64,000 bases of DNA from Mycolicibacterium sp. P1-18 (GCF_008329535.1 NZ_NPKR01000013.1:124001-188000), one strand, 5' to 3'. Positions 33,654-42,018 are shown, numbered from the stretch's first letter. The notes: generated by a model from the letters alone, not told the origin. Numbers and translations: made by a program.

Positions 33654-34631
33654 ATGGACACTGACGCGCACGACGTCGTGGTGCTGCTCTTCGACGGCGT
33701 TCAGATGCTCGACGTCGCGGGCCCGATCGACGCGTTCGCCTCGGCCAACGCCTTCGGCGCCAACTACCGGATCACCCACGCCTCGCTGACCGGGGCCGAC
33801 GTGGTGGCCAGCTCGGGCGCACGCCACGGCGCCGACGCCTCGGTCGACGACCTTCCGGCGACGTTCGGGTCGCTGCTGGTGCCGGGCTCGCCGAACTGGC
33901 AGGTCAGCGTCACCGACACCGCACTGGTCGCGGCGGTGCGCGAGCTCTCCCAGCGCAGCCGGCGCACGGTCTCCATCTGTGCGGGCGCCTTTCCGCTGGC
34001 GGCGACGGGGCTGCTCGACGGACGCCGCGCCGCCACGCACTGGAAGCTGGCCCGCCACCTCGCCGCACGCTATCCGGAGGTCACCGTCGACTCGGCCTCG
34101 CTGTTCGTCACCGACGGCAAGTTCGTCACCTCGGCCGGTGTCACGGCGGGCATCGACCTGGTCCTGTCGCTCGTCGAGCAGGATCACGGCCCCGTGCTCG
34201 CCAGGGAGGTCGCGAGGGATCTCGTCGTGTTCATGGCGCGCCCCGGTGACCAGTCCCAGTTCAGCGTGCGCCTCGACGCGCAGCCCACCGACCACTCCGT
34301 GGTGCGCACGGCGATGGACGAGATCACCGAGGACCCCCGCGGCAACCACACGTTGGCCAGCCTCGCGGCGGGGGCCGGCGTCAGCCCGCGGCATCTGTCG
34401 CGCTTGTTCCTGGCCGAAACCGGTCACACGCCACAGCACTTCGTCGACCGGACCCGGCTGGAGGCGGCATGTGCGGCGCTGACCGGGGGGCACGCGACGC
34501 TGGACCAGGTTGCCGAGCAGACGGGGGTGGGCTCCAGCGAGTCGTTGCGCCGGCTGTTTCACCGCGAGCTCGGGGTCTCCCCCAGCGCGTACCGGCATCG
34601 CTTCAGGACGGCGACGCCGACGCCGCAATGA
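33654..34631 (+). CDS. GlxA-family AraC-type transcriptional regulator
   Basis: This 325-residue regulator has an N-terminal DJ-1/PfpI-like domain (VVVLLFDGVQMLDVAGPIDAF; SICAGAFPLAATGLL with the elbow Cys) and a C-terminal AraC DNA-binding domain with two helix-turn-helix motifs (LASLAAGAGVSPRHLSRLF and LDQVAEQTGVGSSESLRRLF). Members sense small metabolites by an unknown means. ATG 33654 is chosen because the beta strand starts at once; ATG 33639 would add five residues. It is divergent from the HD-domain gene, a likely target. Its stop lies one base from the 3' end of the tRNA gene on the other strand. Confidence 0.9.
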   Translation: MDTDAHDVVVLLFDGVQMLDVAGPIDAFASANAFGANYRITHASLTGADVVASSGARHGADASVDDLPATFGSLLVPGSPNWQVSVTDTALVAAVRELSQRSRRTVSICAGAFPLAATGLLDGRRAATHWKLARHLAARYPEVTVDSASLFVTDGKFVTSAGVTAGIDLVLSLVEQDHGPVLAREVARDLVVFMARPGDQSQFSVRLDAQPTDHSVVRTAMDEITEDPRGNHTLASLAAGAGVSPRHLSRLFLAETGHTPQHFVDRTRLEAACAALTGGHATLDQVAEQTGVGSSESLRRLFHRELGVSPSAYRHRFRTATPTPQ

Positions 34632-34632
34632 G

Positions 34633-34716
34633 TGCGGGCGGGGGGACTCGAACCCCCACGCTCTTCCGAGCAATGGCACCTAAAGCCATCATGTCTGCCA
34701 ATTCCATCACGCCCGC
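34633..34716 (-). tRNA. tRNA-Leu (anticodon UAG)
   Basis: On the minus strand an 84-nt class II tRNA folds with acceptor arms GCGGGCG and CGCCCGC plus discriminator A. The anticodon stem ATGGC/GCCAT holds loop TTTAGGT, giving anticodon TAG for CUA/CUN codons. A long variable arm (TGCTCGGAAGAGCG) and T arm GGGGGTTCGAGTCCCCC follow. CCA is not encoded. Confidence 0.95.
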
Positions 34717-34790
34717 AACGCGTGGAATCGTACCGCCGGCGCGGACCCGGGCCCCACGCACTCCGGACGCACCGGCCAGGTCCGTCACGG

Positions 34791-34796
34791 TACCGT
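34791..34796 (+). promoter_or_regulatory. -10-like box TACCGT, leaderless start at 34803
   Basis: TACCGT ends six bases before the ATG of the lprD-like gene; there is no ribosome site. Confidence 0.45.
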
Positions 34797-34802
34797 GGAC
34801 GA

Positions 34803-35189
34803 ATGTCCACTACGCGGCGTAGGAGACCGGCGCTCGTCGCGCTGGTGTTCGTCGCCGCCGCAGGCTGCATGGTGCTGGCCTGGTGGCAGTGGACGCGTTA
34901 CGAGTCGGCGTCCGGTTCGTTCCAGAATCTCGGGTACGCCCTGCAGTGGCCCATGTTCGGTGGCTTCTGCTTCTATGCGTACTACAAGTTCGTCCGCTAC
35001 GAAGAGGCGCCGCCACCGAGGCCGGACCACGACAAGCCGACCGAGATTCCCGACGGTCTGCTGCCCGAGCGGCCCACGGCCGCCGCGCGCCACGACGACG
35101 ACCCCACGCTCTCCGAGTACAACGCGTACCTGGCCGAGCTCGCCAAGGCCGACGGCCGCCCCGACACCGACGACAGGACCACGACATGA
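34803..35189 (+). CDS. lprD: LprD-like membrane/lipoprotein
   Basis: This 128-residue protein matches the mycobacterial LprD neighbourhood (Rv1343c): a basic N-terminus, a hydrophobic segment PALVALVFVAAAGCMVLAWW with a lipobox-like AAGC, the conserved patch GSFQNLGYALQWPMFGGFCFYAYYKFVRYEE with a second membrane helix, and an acidic tail with LSEYNAYLAELA. A continuing hydrophobic stretch after the Cys means it may be a two-helix membrane protein and not a true lipoprotein. The ATG follows TACCGT by six bases, and its stop overlaps the next start. Function is unknown. Confidence 0.8.
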   Translation: MSTTRRRRPALVALVFVAAAGCMVLAWWQWTRYESASGSFQNLGYALQWPMFGGFCFYAYYKFVRYEEAPPPRPDHDKPTEIPDGLLPERPTAAARHDDDPTLSEYNAYLAELAKADGRPDTDDRTTT

Positions 35190-35554
35190 CCAGTCCCGAA
35201 CCCGACGCACCCGTTGCCGACGAATCGTCACCGCGCACCCCGACGGAGCCCGTCCGCAAGGCGCTCGTCGCCTACCGCGTTCTGGCCTGGGCCACCGGCA
35301 TCTGGCTGATCGCGCTCTGCTACGAAATGGTGCTGAAGTACATCGTGCAGGTCGAGGATCCGCCGAGCTGGATCGGCGTCGTGCACGGCTGGGTGTACTT
35401 CGCCTACCTGTTGTCGGCCGCCAACCTCGCCACGAAGGTGCGCTGGCCCATCGGCAAGACCATCGGCGTGCTGTTGGCCGGCACCATCCCGCTGCTCGGC
35501 ATCATCGTCGAGCACTTCCAGACCAAGCAGGTCAAGGCGGCCTACGGCCTCTGA
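35186..35554 (+). CDS. DUF3817 membrane protein (Rv1342c-like)
   Basis: This 122-residue protein has three hydrophobic helices of the DUF3817 family, with the typical KYIVQVEDPPSWIGVVHGWVYFAYLL segment (split motif; the conserved VHGWVY lies near residue 72). The first 30 residues are acidic and Pro-rich. ATG 35186 overlaps the previous stop (ATGA), as in M. tuberculosis where the two genes are also paired. A second DUF3817 gene lies at 55883-56245. The stop region overlaps the end of the convergent MFS gene by 13 bases. Confidence 0.87.
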   Translation: MTSPEPDAPVADESSPRTPTEPVRKALVAYRVLAWATGIWLIALCYEMVLKYIVQVEDPPSWIGVVHGWVYFAYLLSAANLATKVRWPIGKTIGVLLAGTIPLLGIIVEHFQTKQVKAAYGL

Positions 35555-37005
35555 CCGTCGGCGTCGGCCAGTTCCGCGACGGCGACGACGTCGGCCGTCG
35601 CGGCGGGGATCAACAGCGCCAGGCCTGCGGCGAGGGCCGCCACCACGGCGGCCACCACCATCGCCGTGCGGAACCCCGCCATCGACGGCACCGCAGCACC
35701 GGCGAAGGACACCGTCATCCCGGCCAGGATGGCCCCGATGGCCGCACTGGAGATCGACGTCCCGAGGGACCGCGAGAGGGCGTTGATGCCGTTGGCGGCG
35801 GCGGTCTCCGAGATGGGCACGGCCGCGTTGATCAACGCCGGCATCGAGGCGTACGCGAACCCGACCCCACCGGCGACGGCCACGTTGAGCACCATGAGCT
35901 GCCACGGCGCGGCCAGGAACGCGATGCCGGCGGCGTAGGACACCGCGATCACCAGGGCCCCGATGACGAAGGTGAACCGCGGGCCGCGGACGGCGGCGAT
36001 TCGGGCCGCGAGCGGCGAGGTCACCATCATCGCGAGACCTCCGGGGGCCAGCCACAGTCCCGTCGCCAGCATCGACTGGCCCAGGCCGTACCCGGTCTCG
36101 CGCGGCAGTTCCATGATCTGCGGGGCCACCAGCGAGAACCCGAACATGCCGAATGCCACCGCGACCGACGCCACGTTGGTGGCCAGCACCGGCCGCTTGA
36201 CGGTGGTCCGCAGATCCACCGTCGGGGAGGACACCCGCAGCTCCCACCAGCCGAAGACCAGGAAGATCAGCAACGAGGCGCCGAACGACGCCAGCGTCGG
36301 CGCGCTCAGCCAGCCCCAGCTCTGCCCCTTGGAGATTCCGAGGAGCAGCGTGACGAGCCCACCCGCCAGCAGCACCGCCCCGACCGGGTCCAGCCGGCCC
36401 CGGGTGCGCGGCGGCACGTGCGGCACCAGGAACAGGAACATCGGCAGCGCGGCCACCCCGAGACCGGTGGCGAACCAGAACAGCGTGTGCCAGTCGTAGT
36501 GCTGGGCGATCACCGCCGACAGGGGCAAGCCGAGCGCGCCGCCCACGCCCAGCGAGGCGCTCATGAGACCCATTGCGCCACCGACTCTTTCGGGTGGCAC
36601 GCAGGCCCGCAGGACGCTGATGCCCAGCGGGATGATCGGGAAGCCAAACCCTTGCAGGCCCCGGCCGACGACCAGCGGCAGCAGGGTGTTCGTCGAGGCG
36701 GCGAGCACCGACCCGCAGATCAACAGCAGCGCGCACGCGATCAGCATCGGCTTGGCGCCGTACATGTCGCCGAGCCTGCCGAAGACCGGCGTGGCCACCG
36801 CGGCGGTCAACAACGTCGCCGTGATCGCCCACGAGGTGTCGGATGCGCTGGCGTCGAGCAGCCTCGGCAGCTCGGGGAGCAACGGGATGATCAGGGTCTG
36901 CATGAGGGACACGCCGATGCCGGCGGCCGCGAGGACCGCCACCAACACCGTGGGGTGCGCCGTGGGCGGCGGCTCGTTCTCTCGCCCTGAAACGCGTCGA
37001 CTCAC
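35542..37005 (-). CDS. MFS transporter, DHA2 (14-helix) drug-efflux type
   Basis: This 487-residue membrane protein has about 14 hydrophobic segments with MFS signatures GRLGDMYGAKPML and GRGLQGFGFPIIPLGISVL, typical of EmrB/QacA-type drug:H+ antiporters. The GTG at 37005 is the only start giving a short polar N-terminus. In M. tuberculosis Rv1341 and Rv1342c are adjacent, so this gene is an insertion into the conserved block. It overlaps the DUF3817 gene at its 3' end. Confidence 0.88.
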   Translation of the reverse strand: MSRRVSGRENEPPPTAHPTVLVAVLAAAGIGVSLMQTLIIPLLPELPRLLDASASDTSWAITATLLTAAVATPVFGRLGDMYGAKPMLIACALLLICGSVLAASTNTLLPLVVGRGLQGFGFPIIPLGISVLRACVPPERVGGAMGLMSASLGVGGALGLPLSAVIAQHYDWHTLFWFATGLGVAALPMFLFLVPHVPPRTRGRLDPVGAVLLAGGLVTLLLGISKGQSWGWLSAPTLASFGASLLIFLVFGWWELRVSSPTVDLRTTVKRPVLATNVASVAVAFGMFGFSLVAPQIMELPRETGYGLGQSMLATGLWLAPGGLAMMVTSPLAARIAAVRGPRFTFVIGALVIAVSYAAGIAFLAAPWQLMVLNVAVAGGVGFAYASMPALINAAVPISETAAANGINALSRSLGTSISSAAIGAILAGMTVSFAGAAVPSMAGFRTAMVVAAVVAALAAGLALLIPAATADVVAVAELADADGQRP

Positions 37006-37011
37006 GCGACG

Positions 37012-37611
37012 TCAGACCACCGCGCGCAGCGCGGGCAGCAGCAGGGCCAGGGCACGCCCCCGGTGGGACGCCGCGTCCTTCTCTGCCGGGGTCAGCTCGC
37101 CCGCGGACCGGTCCGAACCGTCCGGCACGAAGATCGGGTCGTATCCGAATCCGCCGTCGCCCCGCGGCGCACGGGCGATGCGCCCGGCCCACTCCCCCCG
37201 CACGACGGTCTCGCCGGCTGCCGACACCAGGGCGCACGCCGAGACGAACGACGCCCCGCGCCGCTCGTCGGGGACGTCGCGCAGCTGACCAAGCAACAGG
37301 TGAAGATTCGCGGAGTCGTCGCCGTGGGCGCCGGCCCACCGCGCCGAGAGCACGCCGGGCATTCCGTTGAGCGCGTCGACGGCGAGACCCGAGTCGTCGG
37401 CGACCGAGGCCAGCCCGGTGGCCCGGAAGGCATCGCGGGCCTTGGCCAACGCGTTCTCCTCGAACGTGGCACCGGTCTCGGGCGCTTCGTCGAACGGGGC
37501 GACGTCGTCGAGCGATCTCAGGCGCAGACCAGCCACACCGGCGTCGTCGAGCACGCGGCGCAGTTCGGCCAGCTTCTTGGCGTTGCGGCTGGCGACCAGC
37601 AGATCGGTCAG
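37012..37611 (-). CDS. rdgB: XTP/dITP diphosphatase RdgB (no canonical start codon)
   Basis: This house-cleaning enzyme hydrolyses dITP, XTP and related purine nucleotides. Motifs are all present: SRNAKK near residue 9, ETGATFEENALAKA, the metal site VADDSGL, and GGFGYDPIF. No ATG, GTG or TTG lies in frame between the conserved N-terminus and the region encoding RNase PH; the first in-frame one downstream would delete SRNAKK. The best candidate is CTG at 37611, which overlaps the rph stop (CTGA) in the way ATGA and GTGA overlaps are used elsewhere in this window, with AAGAAGG about ten bases upstream. The order rph-rdgB is that of Rv1340-Rv1341. Confidence 0.85.
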   Translation of the reverse strand: MTDLLVASRNAKKLAELRRVLDDAGVAGLRLRSLDDVAPFDEAPETGATFEENALAKARDAFRATGLASVADDSGLAVDALNGMPGVLSARWAGAHGDDSANLHLLLGQLRDVPDERRGASFVSACALVSAAGETVVRGEWAGRIARAPRGDGGFGYDPIFVPDGSDRSAGELTPAEKDAASHRGRALALLLPALRAVV

Positions 37612-38390
37612 CTTCCGAACGCCTTCTTCGCCGGGGTCTTGGGCTCCGGCAACTCCCCGGGGTACGGCAGGTCGAGCGCTTCGCGCTGCACGACGAACAA
37701 CTGGTCGCAGGCGGCCAGCGCCGCGTCGAGCATCTTGTCCAGCGTGGTGCGGGGGAACGTCGCGCCCTCGCCGGTGCCCTGGATCTCGACCAGGGTGCCG
37801 GTGTCGGTGGCGACGACGTTCATGTCGACCTCGGCGCGGGAGTCCTCCTCGTACGGCAGATCCGTGCGGACGCGCCCGTCGACGACGCCGACCGACACCG
37901 CCGCGATCGCGCACGACAGCGGCCGTGGATCCGAGAGCCTTCCGGCCGCCGCCAGGTAGGTGACTGCATCCGACAGCGCCACGTAGGCGCCGGTGATGGC
38001 CGCGGTGCGGGTGCCGCCGTCGGCCTGCAGCACGTCGCAGTCGATGGCAATGGTGTTCTCCCCCAGCGCCGCGAGGTCGATGCAGGCCCGCAGCGACCGT
38101 CCGACGAGCCGGCTGATCTCCTGGGTGCGGCCGCCGACCTTGCCCCGCACCGACTCGCGGTCCGAGCGGGTGTGGGTGGCGGCGGGCAGCATCGCGTACT
38201 CGGCGGTCAGCCAGCCCAGCCCCGAGCCCTTGCGCCAGCGCGGCACGCCTTCGGTGACGCTGGCCGTGCACATCACGCGGGTCTGCCCGAACTCGACGAG
38301 CACGGATCCGGCCGGGTGCTTGGTGAAGCCGCGGGTGATGGTTACCGGTCGCAACTCGTCGTCGAGTCGCCCGTCTTCTCGTCTGGACAC
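37608..38390 (-). CDS. rph: Ribonuclease PH
   Basis: This 260-residue phosphorolytic exonuclease trims the 3' ends of tRNA precursors. It has the RNase PH core GSVLVEFGQTRVMCTASV, KGSGLGWLTAEYAMLP, the phosphate-binding region SDRESVRGKVGGRTQEISRLVGRSLR (motif near residues 75-100), and DCDVLQADGGTRTAAI. The GTG at 38390 follows TAGGGT by six bases, so transcription is probably leaderless. The last codons overlap the proposed CTG start of rdgB. Confidence 0.96.
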   Translation of the reverse strand: MSRREDGRLDDELRPVTITRGFTKHPAGSVLVEFGQTRVMCTASVTEGVPRWRKGSGLGWLTAEYAMLPAATHTRSDRESVRGKVGGRTQEISRLVGRSLRACIDLAALGENTIAIDCDVLQADGGTRTAAITGAYVALSDAVTYLAAAGRLSDPRPLSCAIAAVSVGVVDGRVRTDLPYEEDSRAEVDMNVVATDTGTLVEIQGTGEGATFPRTTLDKMLDAALAACDQLFVVQREALDLPYPGELPEPKTPAKKAFGS

Positions 38391-38420
38391 CCGCCAACCC
38401 TAACGGTTGCCGGCCGGTGG

Positions 38421-39194
38421 CTAGTGCGCCGTAACCTCGAACGTCTCGTTGCACACCACGGCGTGCACCGGACCGTCGAACTCCGCCTTGGCCTCGCTGA
38501 TGACGTCCTCGCGCGACGTCCACGGCGGGATGTGGGTCAGCAGCAGTTCGTGGACGCCGGCCTTGGCGGCGGCGCGGCCCGCCTCGGTACCGGAGAGGTG
38601 CAGGTTCGGCGGCCGGTCGCCGGCGTGCGTCCACGACGCCTCGCACAGGAAGACGTCGGCGCCGGTGGCCAATTCGACCAGCTCGTCGCAGTAGCCGGTG
38701 TCGCCGCTGTAGACCAGGGTGGCCCCGGAGGGATCGGTGAAGCGCATCCCGTACGACTCCGTCGGATGACACACCAAGCGCGGCAGCACGTTCAGCGCAC
38801 CGATCTGCACCGCCTCGCGGTCCACCCACTGGTGGAGGTCGAAGATGTCGGTGAAGTCGTCGATCTCCCCGCCCTCGGGCGAGGACGCCGCGCCCAGCCG
38901 CTCCCAGGTGTCGGCCGGCCCGTACATGAGGGCCCGGCCCTTGGGGGGCGTCGGGTGGTAGCGACGCCAGACGAACAGGCCCGGCAGGTCCAGGCAGTGG
39001 TCGGCGTGCAGATGCGAGAGGAGCACGCTGACGGTTCCGGGATCGGCGTGACGCTGCAGGGCGCCGAGCACGCCGCCGCCGAAGTCGACCGCGAGCGGCG
39101 GGGTGTCTGGCGCGGTGACGAGGTAGCCCGAGGCAGGCGAATCCGGACCGGTGACGCTACCGGAACACCCCAGTACGGTGACTCGCACGCCCAT
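38421..39194 (-). CDS. Metallo-beta-lactamase-fold phosphodiesterase, Rv1339-like
   Basis: This 257-residue protein has the MBL metal motif SHLHADHCLDL near residue 60, VCHPTESYGMRF, and the later Asp/His ligands SGDTGYCDEL and LLTHIPPW. It is the syntenic counterpart of M. tuberculosis Rv1339, reported to be an atypical class II cAMP phosphodiesterase; RNase Z-like folds are related. The block it belongs to also carries an adenylate cyclase at 59101, so it may close a local cAMP circuit. ATG at 39194 gives MGVRVTVLGCSGS, the family start. In M. tuberculosis murI lies directly upstream; here it is missing. Confidence 0.88.
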   Translation of the reverse strand: MGVRVTVLGCSGSVTGPDSPASGYLVTAPDTPPLAVDFGGGVLGALQRHADPGTVSVLLSHLHADHCLDLPGLFVWRRYHPTPPKGRALMYGPADTWERLGAASSPEGGEIDDFTDIFDLHQWVDREAVQIGALNVLPRLVCHPTESYGMRFTDPSGATLVYSGDTGYCDELVELATGADVFLCEASWTHAGDRPPNLHLSGTEAGRAAAKAGVHELLLTHIPPWTSREDVISEAKAEFDGPVHAVVCNETFEVTAH

Positions 39195-39365
39195 CAGCTT
39201 GCCATGCCCGATATCCGCATGACGAAAACATCAGTGCAATTCGTTCCCAGTTTCATGAAGTGGTCGAATCGTGACCTCCGAGCTGGCCCGACGTCGAGCG
39301 AGACGCAGCGCGCCGCAGGCCCGAATCGTGTCGGCGACCTCACCTCGGCAACGCGCAACGGAGGC

Positions 39366-40022
39366 TCAGACGGCCGAGCGTGGCGCGATCTTGGGCGTGC
39401 GCGTGGCCCTGGCCCGCCGCTCGGGTCCCGAGAGCACGTACGCCGCGAACACGCCGGCGACGCCACCGCACAGGTGGCCTTGCCAGGACACGCCGAAGGT
39501 GCCCGGCAGCGCGCCCCACAGCACGCCGCCGTAGACCAGGAAGACCACGATGCCGACGACGATCTGCCACGCGTGGCGGGTGAAGAAGCCGAACACGATG
39601 AGGAACGTCAGCCAGCCGAAGATGAGACCGGAGGCGCCGATGTGATTGGTCTCGACACCGGCGGGGGCGCCGATGTTGCCGATGAGCCACGTGCCGAGGC
39701 CGCCGAGGATCCACACGATGGCGGTCGCGTAGACGAACCGCGCCATCCCGGCGAGCGAGACCAGGAAGCCGAGGACCAGTGCCGGCACGGTGTTCGCGAC
39801 GAGGTGCGCCCAGTTCGCGTGCAGCAGCGGGGCCCACAGGATGCCCCAGAGCCCGTCCACCTCGAGCGGCCGGATGCCGTCCTGCTCGAGCCGGCTGCCC
39901 GACACCTGGTCGACCGCCTCGACGACGTAGAGCAGTGCGACGAAGGCCAGGACGGTGGTGCCGCCGATCATCCAGCCGGGCTTCTTCGGGTCCGCCGTCA
40001 GACCGGTTCCACTCGTCGCCAT
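39366..40022 (-). CDS. Rhomboid-family intramembrane serine protease (Rv1337-like)
   Basis: This 218-residue polytopic membrane protein has six hydrophobic helices. The rhomboid catalytic Ser is in HIGASGLIFGW near residue 128 and the His in WQGHLCGGVAGVFAAY near 180; HANWAHLVANT provides the helix 2 His/Asn motif. It would cleave membrane-protein substrates within the bilayer. The ATG start has AAAGGGG just upstream. It follows the DmpA-like peptidase gene by 50 bases; in M. tuberculosis mec, cysO and cysM stand between these two. Confidence 0.92.
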   Translation of the reverse strand: MATSGTGLTADPKKPGWMIGGTTVLAFVALLYVVEAVDQVSGSRLEQDGIRPLEVDGLWGILWAPLLHANWAHLVANTVPALVLGFLVSLAGMARFVYATAIVWILGGLGTWLIGNIGAPAGVETNHIGASGLIFGWLTFLIVFGFFTRHAWQIVVGIVVFLVYGGVLWGALPGTFGVSWQGHLCGGVAGVFAAYVLSGPERRARATRTPKIAPRSAV

Positions 40023-40072
40023 TGCCGCCCCTTTCGCTCCCCATCGAGGCTACCGGCGCGGGCCGGGACCCA

Positions 40073-41101
40073 CTACGCCGTGAACGCGCCCGGCAGCAGG
40101 TCGCGGTAGCTCGGCACGCCGGCCAGCGTCTCGGCGGCCAGCACGGCGGCGAGCACGGCGTTGGCCAGGCAGTCGGCGGCGGCCGCCCCGACGCGCGTCG
40201 TCAACGGGGTCTCGGGCGACATTGCGGCCGGGACGTCGGTGGCGGGTGCGACCTCGACGGCGCCGGTGGACAGTGCGAAGACGGTGTCGCCGTCGAGCGG
40301 CGTGTGCGACGGCCTCGTGGTCCGGGCCAGACCGTCCTGCGCGGCGACGGCCACGCGCTTGCAGGCCGCCTTGCCGAGGGCGGCGTCGGTGGCGACGACG
40401 GCGATGGTGGTGTTGAGGGGCGACAGTTCGGCGTCGCGCTCGGCCAACGCGGCGATTTGATCCGCCGGCGGCGGCGTCAAGCCCCACTCGGCGACGAGGT
40501 CGGCCATCCACGGCAGGCCGGTGCGCGGGTCGACGACGTTGCCCGCCGCGTTCACCACCACCACGGCGCCGACGGTGACGCCGATGTCGTCGAGGAACAC
40601 CGACGCGGTGCCCAGCCCGCCCTTGAGCACGCCTGCCCTGGCGCCCACCCCGGCGCCGACGTTGCCCATCGGCACCTCGACGCCCGCGGCGTCGGCCGCG
40701 GCGGCGCCGAACTCGGCGGTCGGGCGGCACTGCCACCCTCCGACGGGAAGGTCGAAGATCACCGCGGCGGGGACGATGGGCACCAGGCCACCGTCCATCA
40801 CCACGCCACGGTCGTGGCGTTCGAGCCAGTGCATGACGCCGTCGGCGGCGGCGAGTCCGTAGGCGCTGCCGCCCGTCAGCACGACCGCGTCGACGTAGCG
40901 CACGCTGTTGGCCGGGTCGAGCAGGTCGGTCTCCCGGGTGCCGGGCGCACCGCCGCGCACGTCGACGGCGCCGGTCGTGCCCGGCGGGACCAGCACCACG
41001 GTGGTGCCGCACGCCCACCCGGCGCCCAGGGTCGCGTCGGGGTCCAGTCGGTGGTGGTTGCCGACGAGGATGCCGGAAACGTCGGTGATGGAGCCGGGCA
41101 C
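40073..41101 (-). CDS. P1/DmpA-family (S58) peptidase, Rv1333-like
   Basis: This 342-residue protein is an Ntn-hydrolase-like aminopeptidase that self-cleaves before a nucleophile. The expected site is in LSPLNTTIAVVATDAALGK, near residue 230, where the small residue after Asn becomes the new N-terminus. VVLTGGSAYGLAAADGVM and GNVGAGVGARAG are family motifs. The GTG at 41101 (VPGSITDVSGILVGN) is chosen because it lies two bases after the DUF2017 stop and matches family length. It belongs to the clpS-DUF2017-peptidase operon conserved in mycobacteria. Confidence 0.9.
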   Translation of the reverse strand: MPGSITDVSGILVGNHHRLDPDATLGAGWACGTTVVLVPPGTTGAVDVRGGAPGTRETDLLDPANSVRYVDAVVLTGGSAYGLAAADGVMHWLERHDRGVVMDGGLVPIVPAAVIFDLPVGGWQCRPTAEFGAAAADAAGVEVPMGNVGAGVGARAGVLKGGLGTASVFLDDIGVTVGAVVVVNAAGNVVDPRTGLPWMADLVAEWGLTPPPADQIAALAERDAELSPLNTTIAVVATDAALGKAACKRVAVAAQDGLARTTRPSHTPLDGDTVFALSTGAVEVAPATDVPAAMSPETPLTTRVGAAAADCLANAVLAAVLAAETLAGVPSYRDLLPGAFTA

Positions 41102-41103
41102 GC

Positions 41104-41685
41104 CTACTTCTTGCCCATCAACCCGAGGACCAGGTACTCCTGCAGCACGGTGAGCCACTGGTAGACGTCGAGGTGGCCCGCCATCGGATGCTCGGCGGGC
41201 AGGTGGTCGGGGCCGTGGGCGCCGATCTCGAGCATGGTGCCCAGGGCCAGTCGGATGTCGTTGACGCAGGCGGCCCAGCAGTGCGCGTCGTCCTCGGCGA
41301 TCTCGAACTTGCCGCCACCGGCGGGCAGCGTGTCGAGCAGCCGTTGCCCCGCATGGCGTTTCGCCTCGATGATCTCGGGCTCGTGCAGGCTGCGAAGCGC
41401 GCTGTTGAGGCTCTCCGCGGTGCGCGAGCCCGCCGGATGGTCGTGCTGCGGCCGGAAGAAGTCCGGCAGCAACCGCAGCATGGTGTCGTCGTCCGGCGGC
41501 GTGGAGTGGCCGGTGCGCATGCCGGTGAGCTCTTCGAGTTCGTCGGTGGGCGAGGACGTTTCGCGGTCGACCAGCATCTCCATCAGGGAGTTGACGAGGC
41601 TCTGCAACAACGTCGCCTCGTGCGCCGCCAGCGACGACCTGAACCGCGCACCGTCAGCCGTTTCGACCCGCTTCCACTTCCGCAC
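41104..41685 (-). CDS. DUF2017 protein (Rv1332-like)
   Basis: This is a 193-residue conserved actinobacterial protein of unknown function, always next to clpS. It has RKWKRVETADGARFRSSLAAHEATLL at the N-terminus, ESLNSALRSLHEPEI in the middle and HLDVYQWLTVLQEYLVLGLMG at the C-terminus. GTG 41685 gives VRKWKRVE, as in relatives; a TTG at 41700 that overlaps the clpS stop would add five residues and cannot be excluded. Mostly helical; no catalytic motif is visible. Confidence 0.88.
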   Translation of the reverse strand: MRKWKRVETADGARFRSSLAAHEATLLQSLVNSLMEMLVDRETSSPTDELEELTGMRTGHSTPPDDDTMLRLLPDFFRPQHDHPAGSRTAESLNSALRSLHEPEIIEAKRHAGQRLLDTLPAGGGKFEIAEDDAHCWAACVNDIRLALGTMLEIGAHGPDHLPAEHPMAGHLDVYQWLTVLQEYLVLGLMGKK

Positions 41686-41696
41686 GTCGGCCGGGC

Positions 41697-42011
41697 TCAA
41701 CGATCCTGCTGCATGGTGGCCCACAGACCCGCCGCATGCAGTTTGGTCACGTCGACCTCCATGGATTCCCGACTGCCCGCCGACACCACGGCCTTGCCCT
41801 CCTCGTGCACCTGCATCATGAGTTTCGTCGCGTGCGGTTCGCTGTAGCCGAAGAGCTTCTGGAACACGTAGGTGACGTAGGACATCAGGTTCACCGGATC
41901 GTCCCAGACGAGGGTGACCCACGGACTCTCGGTGGCCACTTGCTCGTCCGTGGTGGTCTCCACGTCGCGATCCACGCGAGTCCCTGGCTCGGTTCGCGCC
42001 GGGGTAACCAT
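41697..42011 (-). CDS. clpS: ATP-dependent Clp protease adaptor ClpS
   Basis: This 104-residue adaptor hands N-degron substrates to ClpAP/ClpCP. It has the ClpS core WVTLVWDDPVNLMSYVTYVF, with the Asp-Asp-Pro-Val-Asn binding loop, and MMQVHEEGKAVV. The ATG at 42011 follows TATTCT by seven bases, so it is probably leaderless; the acidic N-terminal tail is typical. It starts the operon clpS-DUF2017-peptidase and is divergent from pncB. Confidence 0.95.
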   Translation of the reverse strand: MVTPARTEPGTRVDRDVETTTDEQVATESPWVTLVWDDPVNLMSYVTYVFQKLFGYSEPHATKLMMQVHEEGKAVVSAGSRESMEVDVTKLHAAGLWATMQQDR

Positions 42012-42018
42012 GCCGCCA

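Noticed and set aside
34633..34716. tRNA-Leu as an integration site
   Set aside because: No integrase, no repeated tRNA 3' end and no phage-like genes lie on either side.
39195..39365. Remnant of murI between the rhomboid and Rv1339-like genes
   Set aside because: The 171 bases read on both strands contain no glutamate-racemase motif such as the GVFDSGVGGLT segment.
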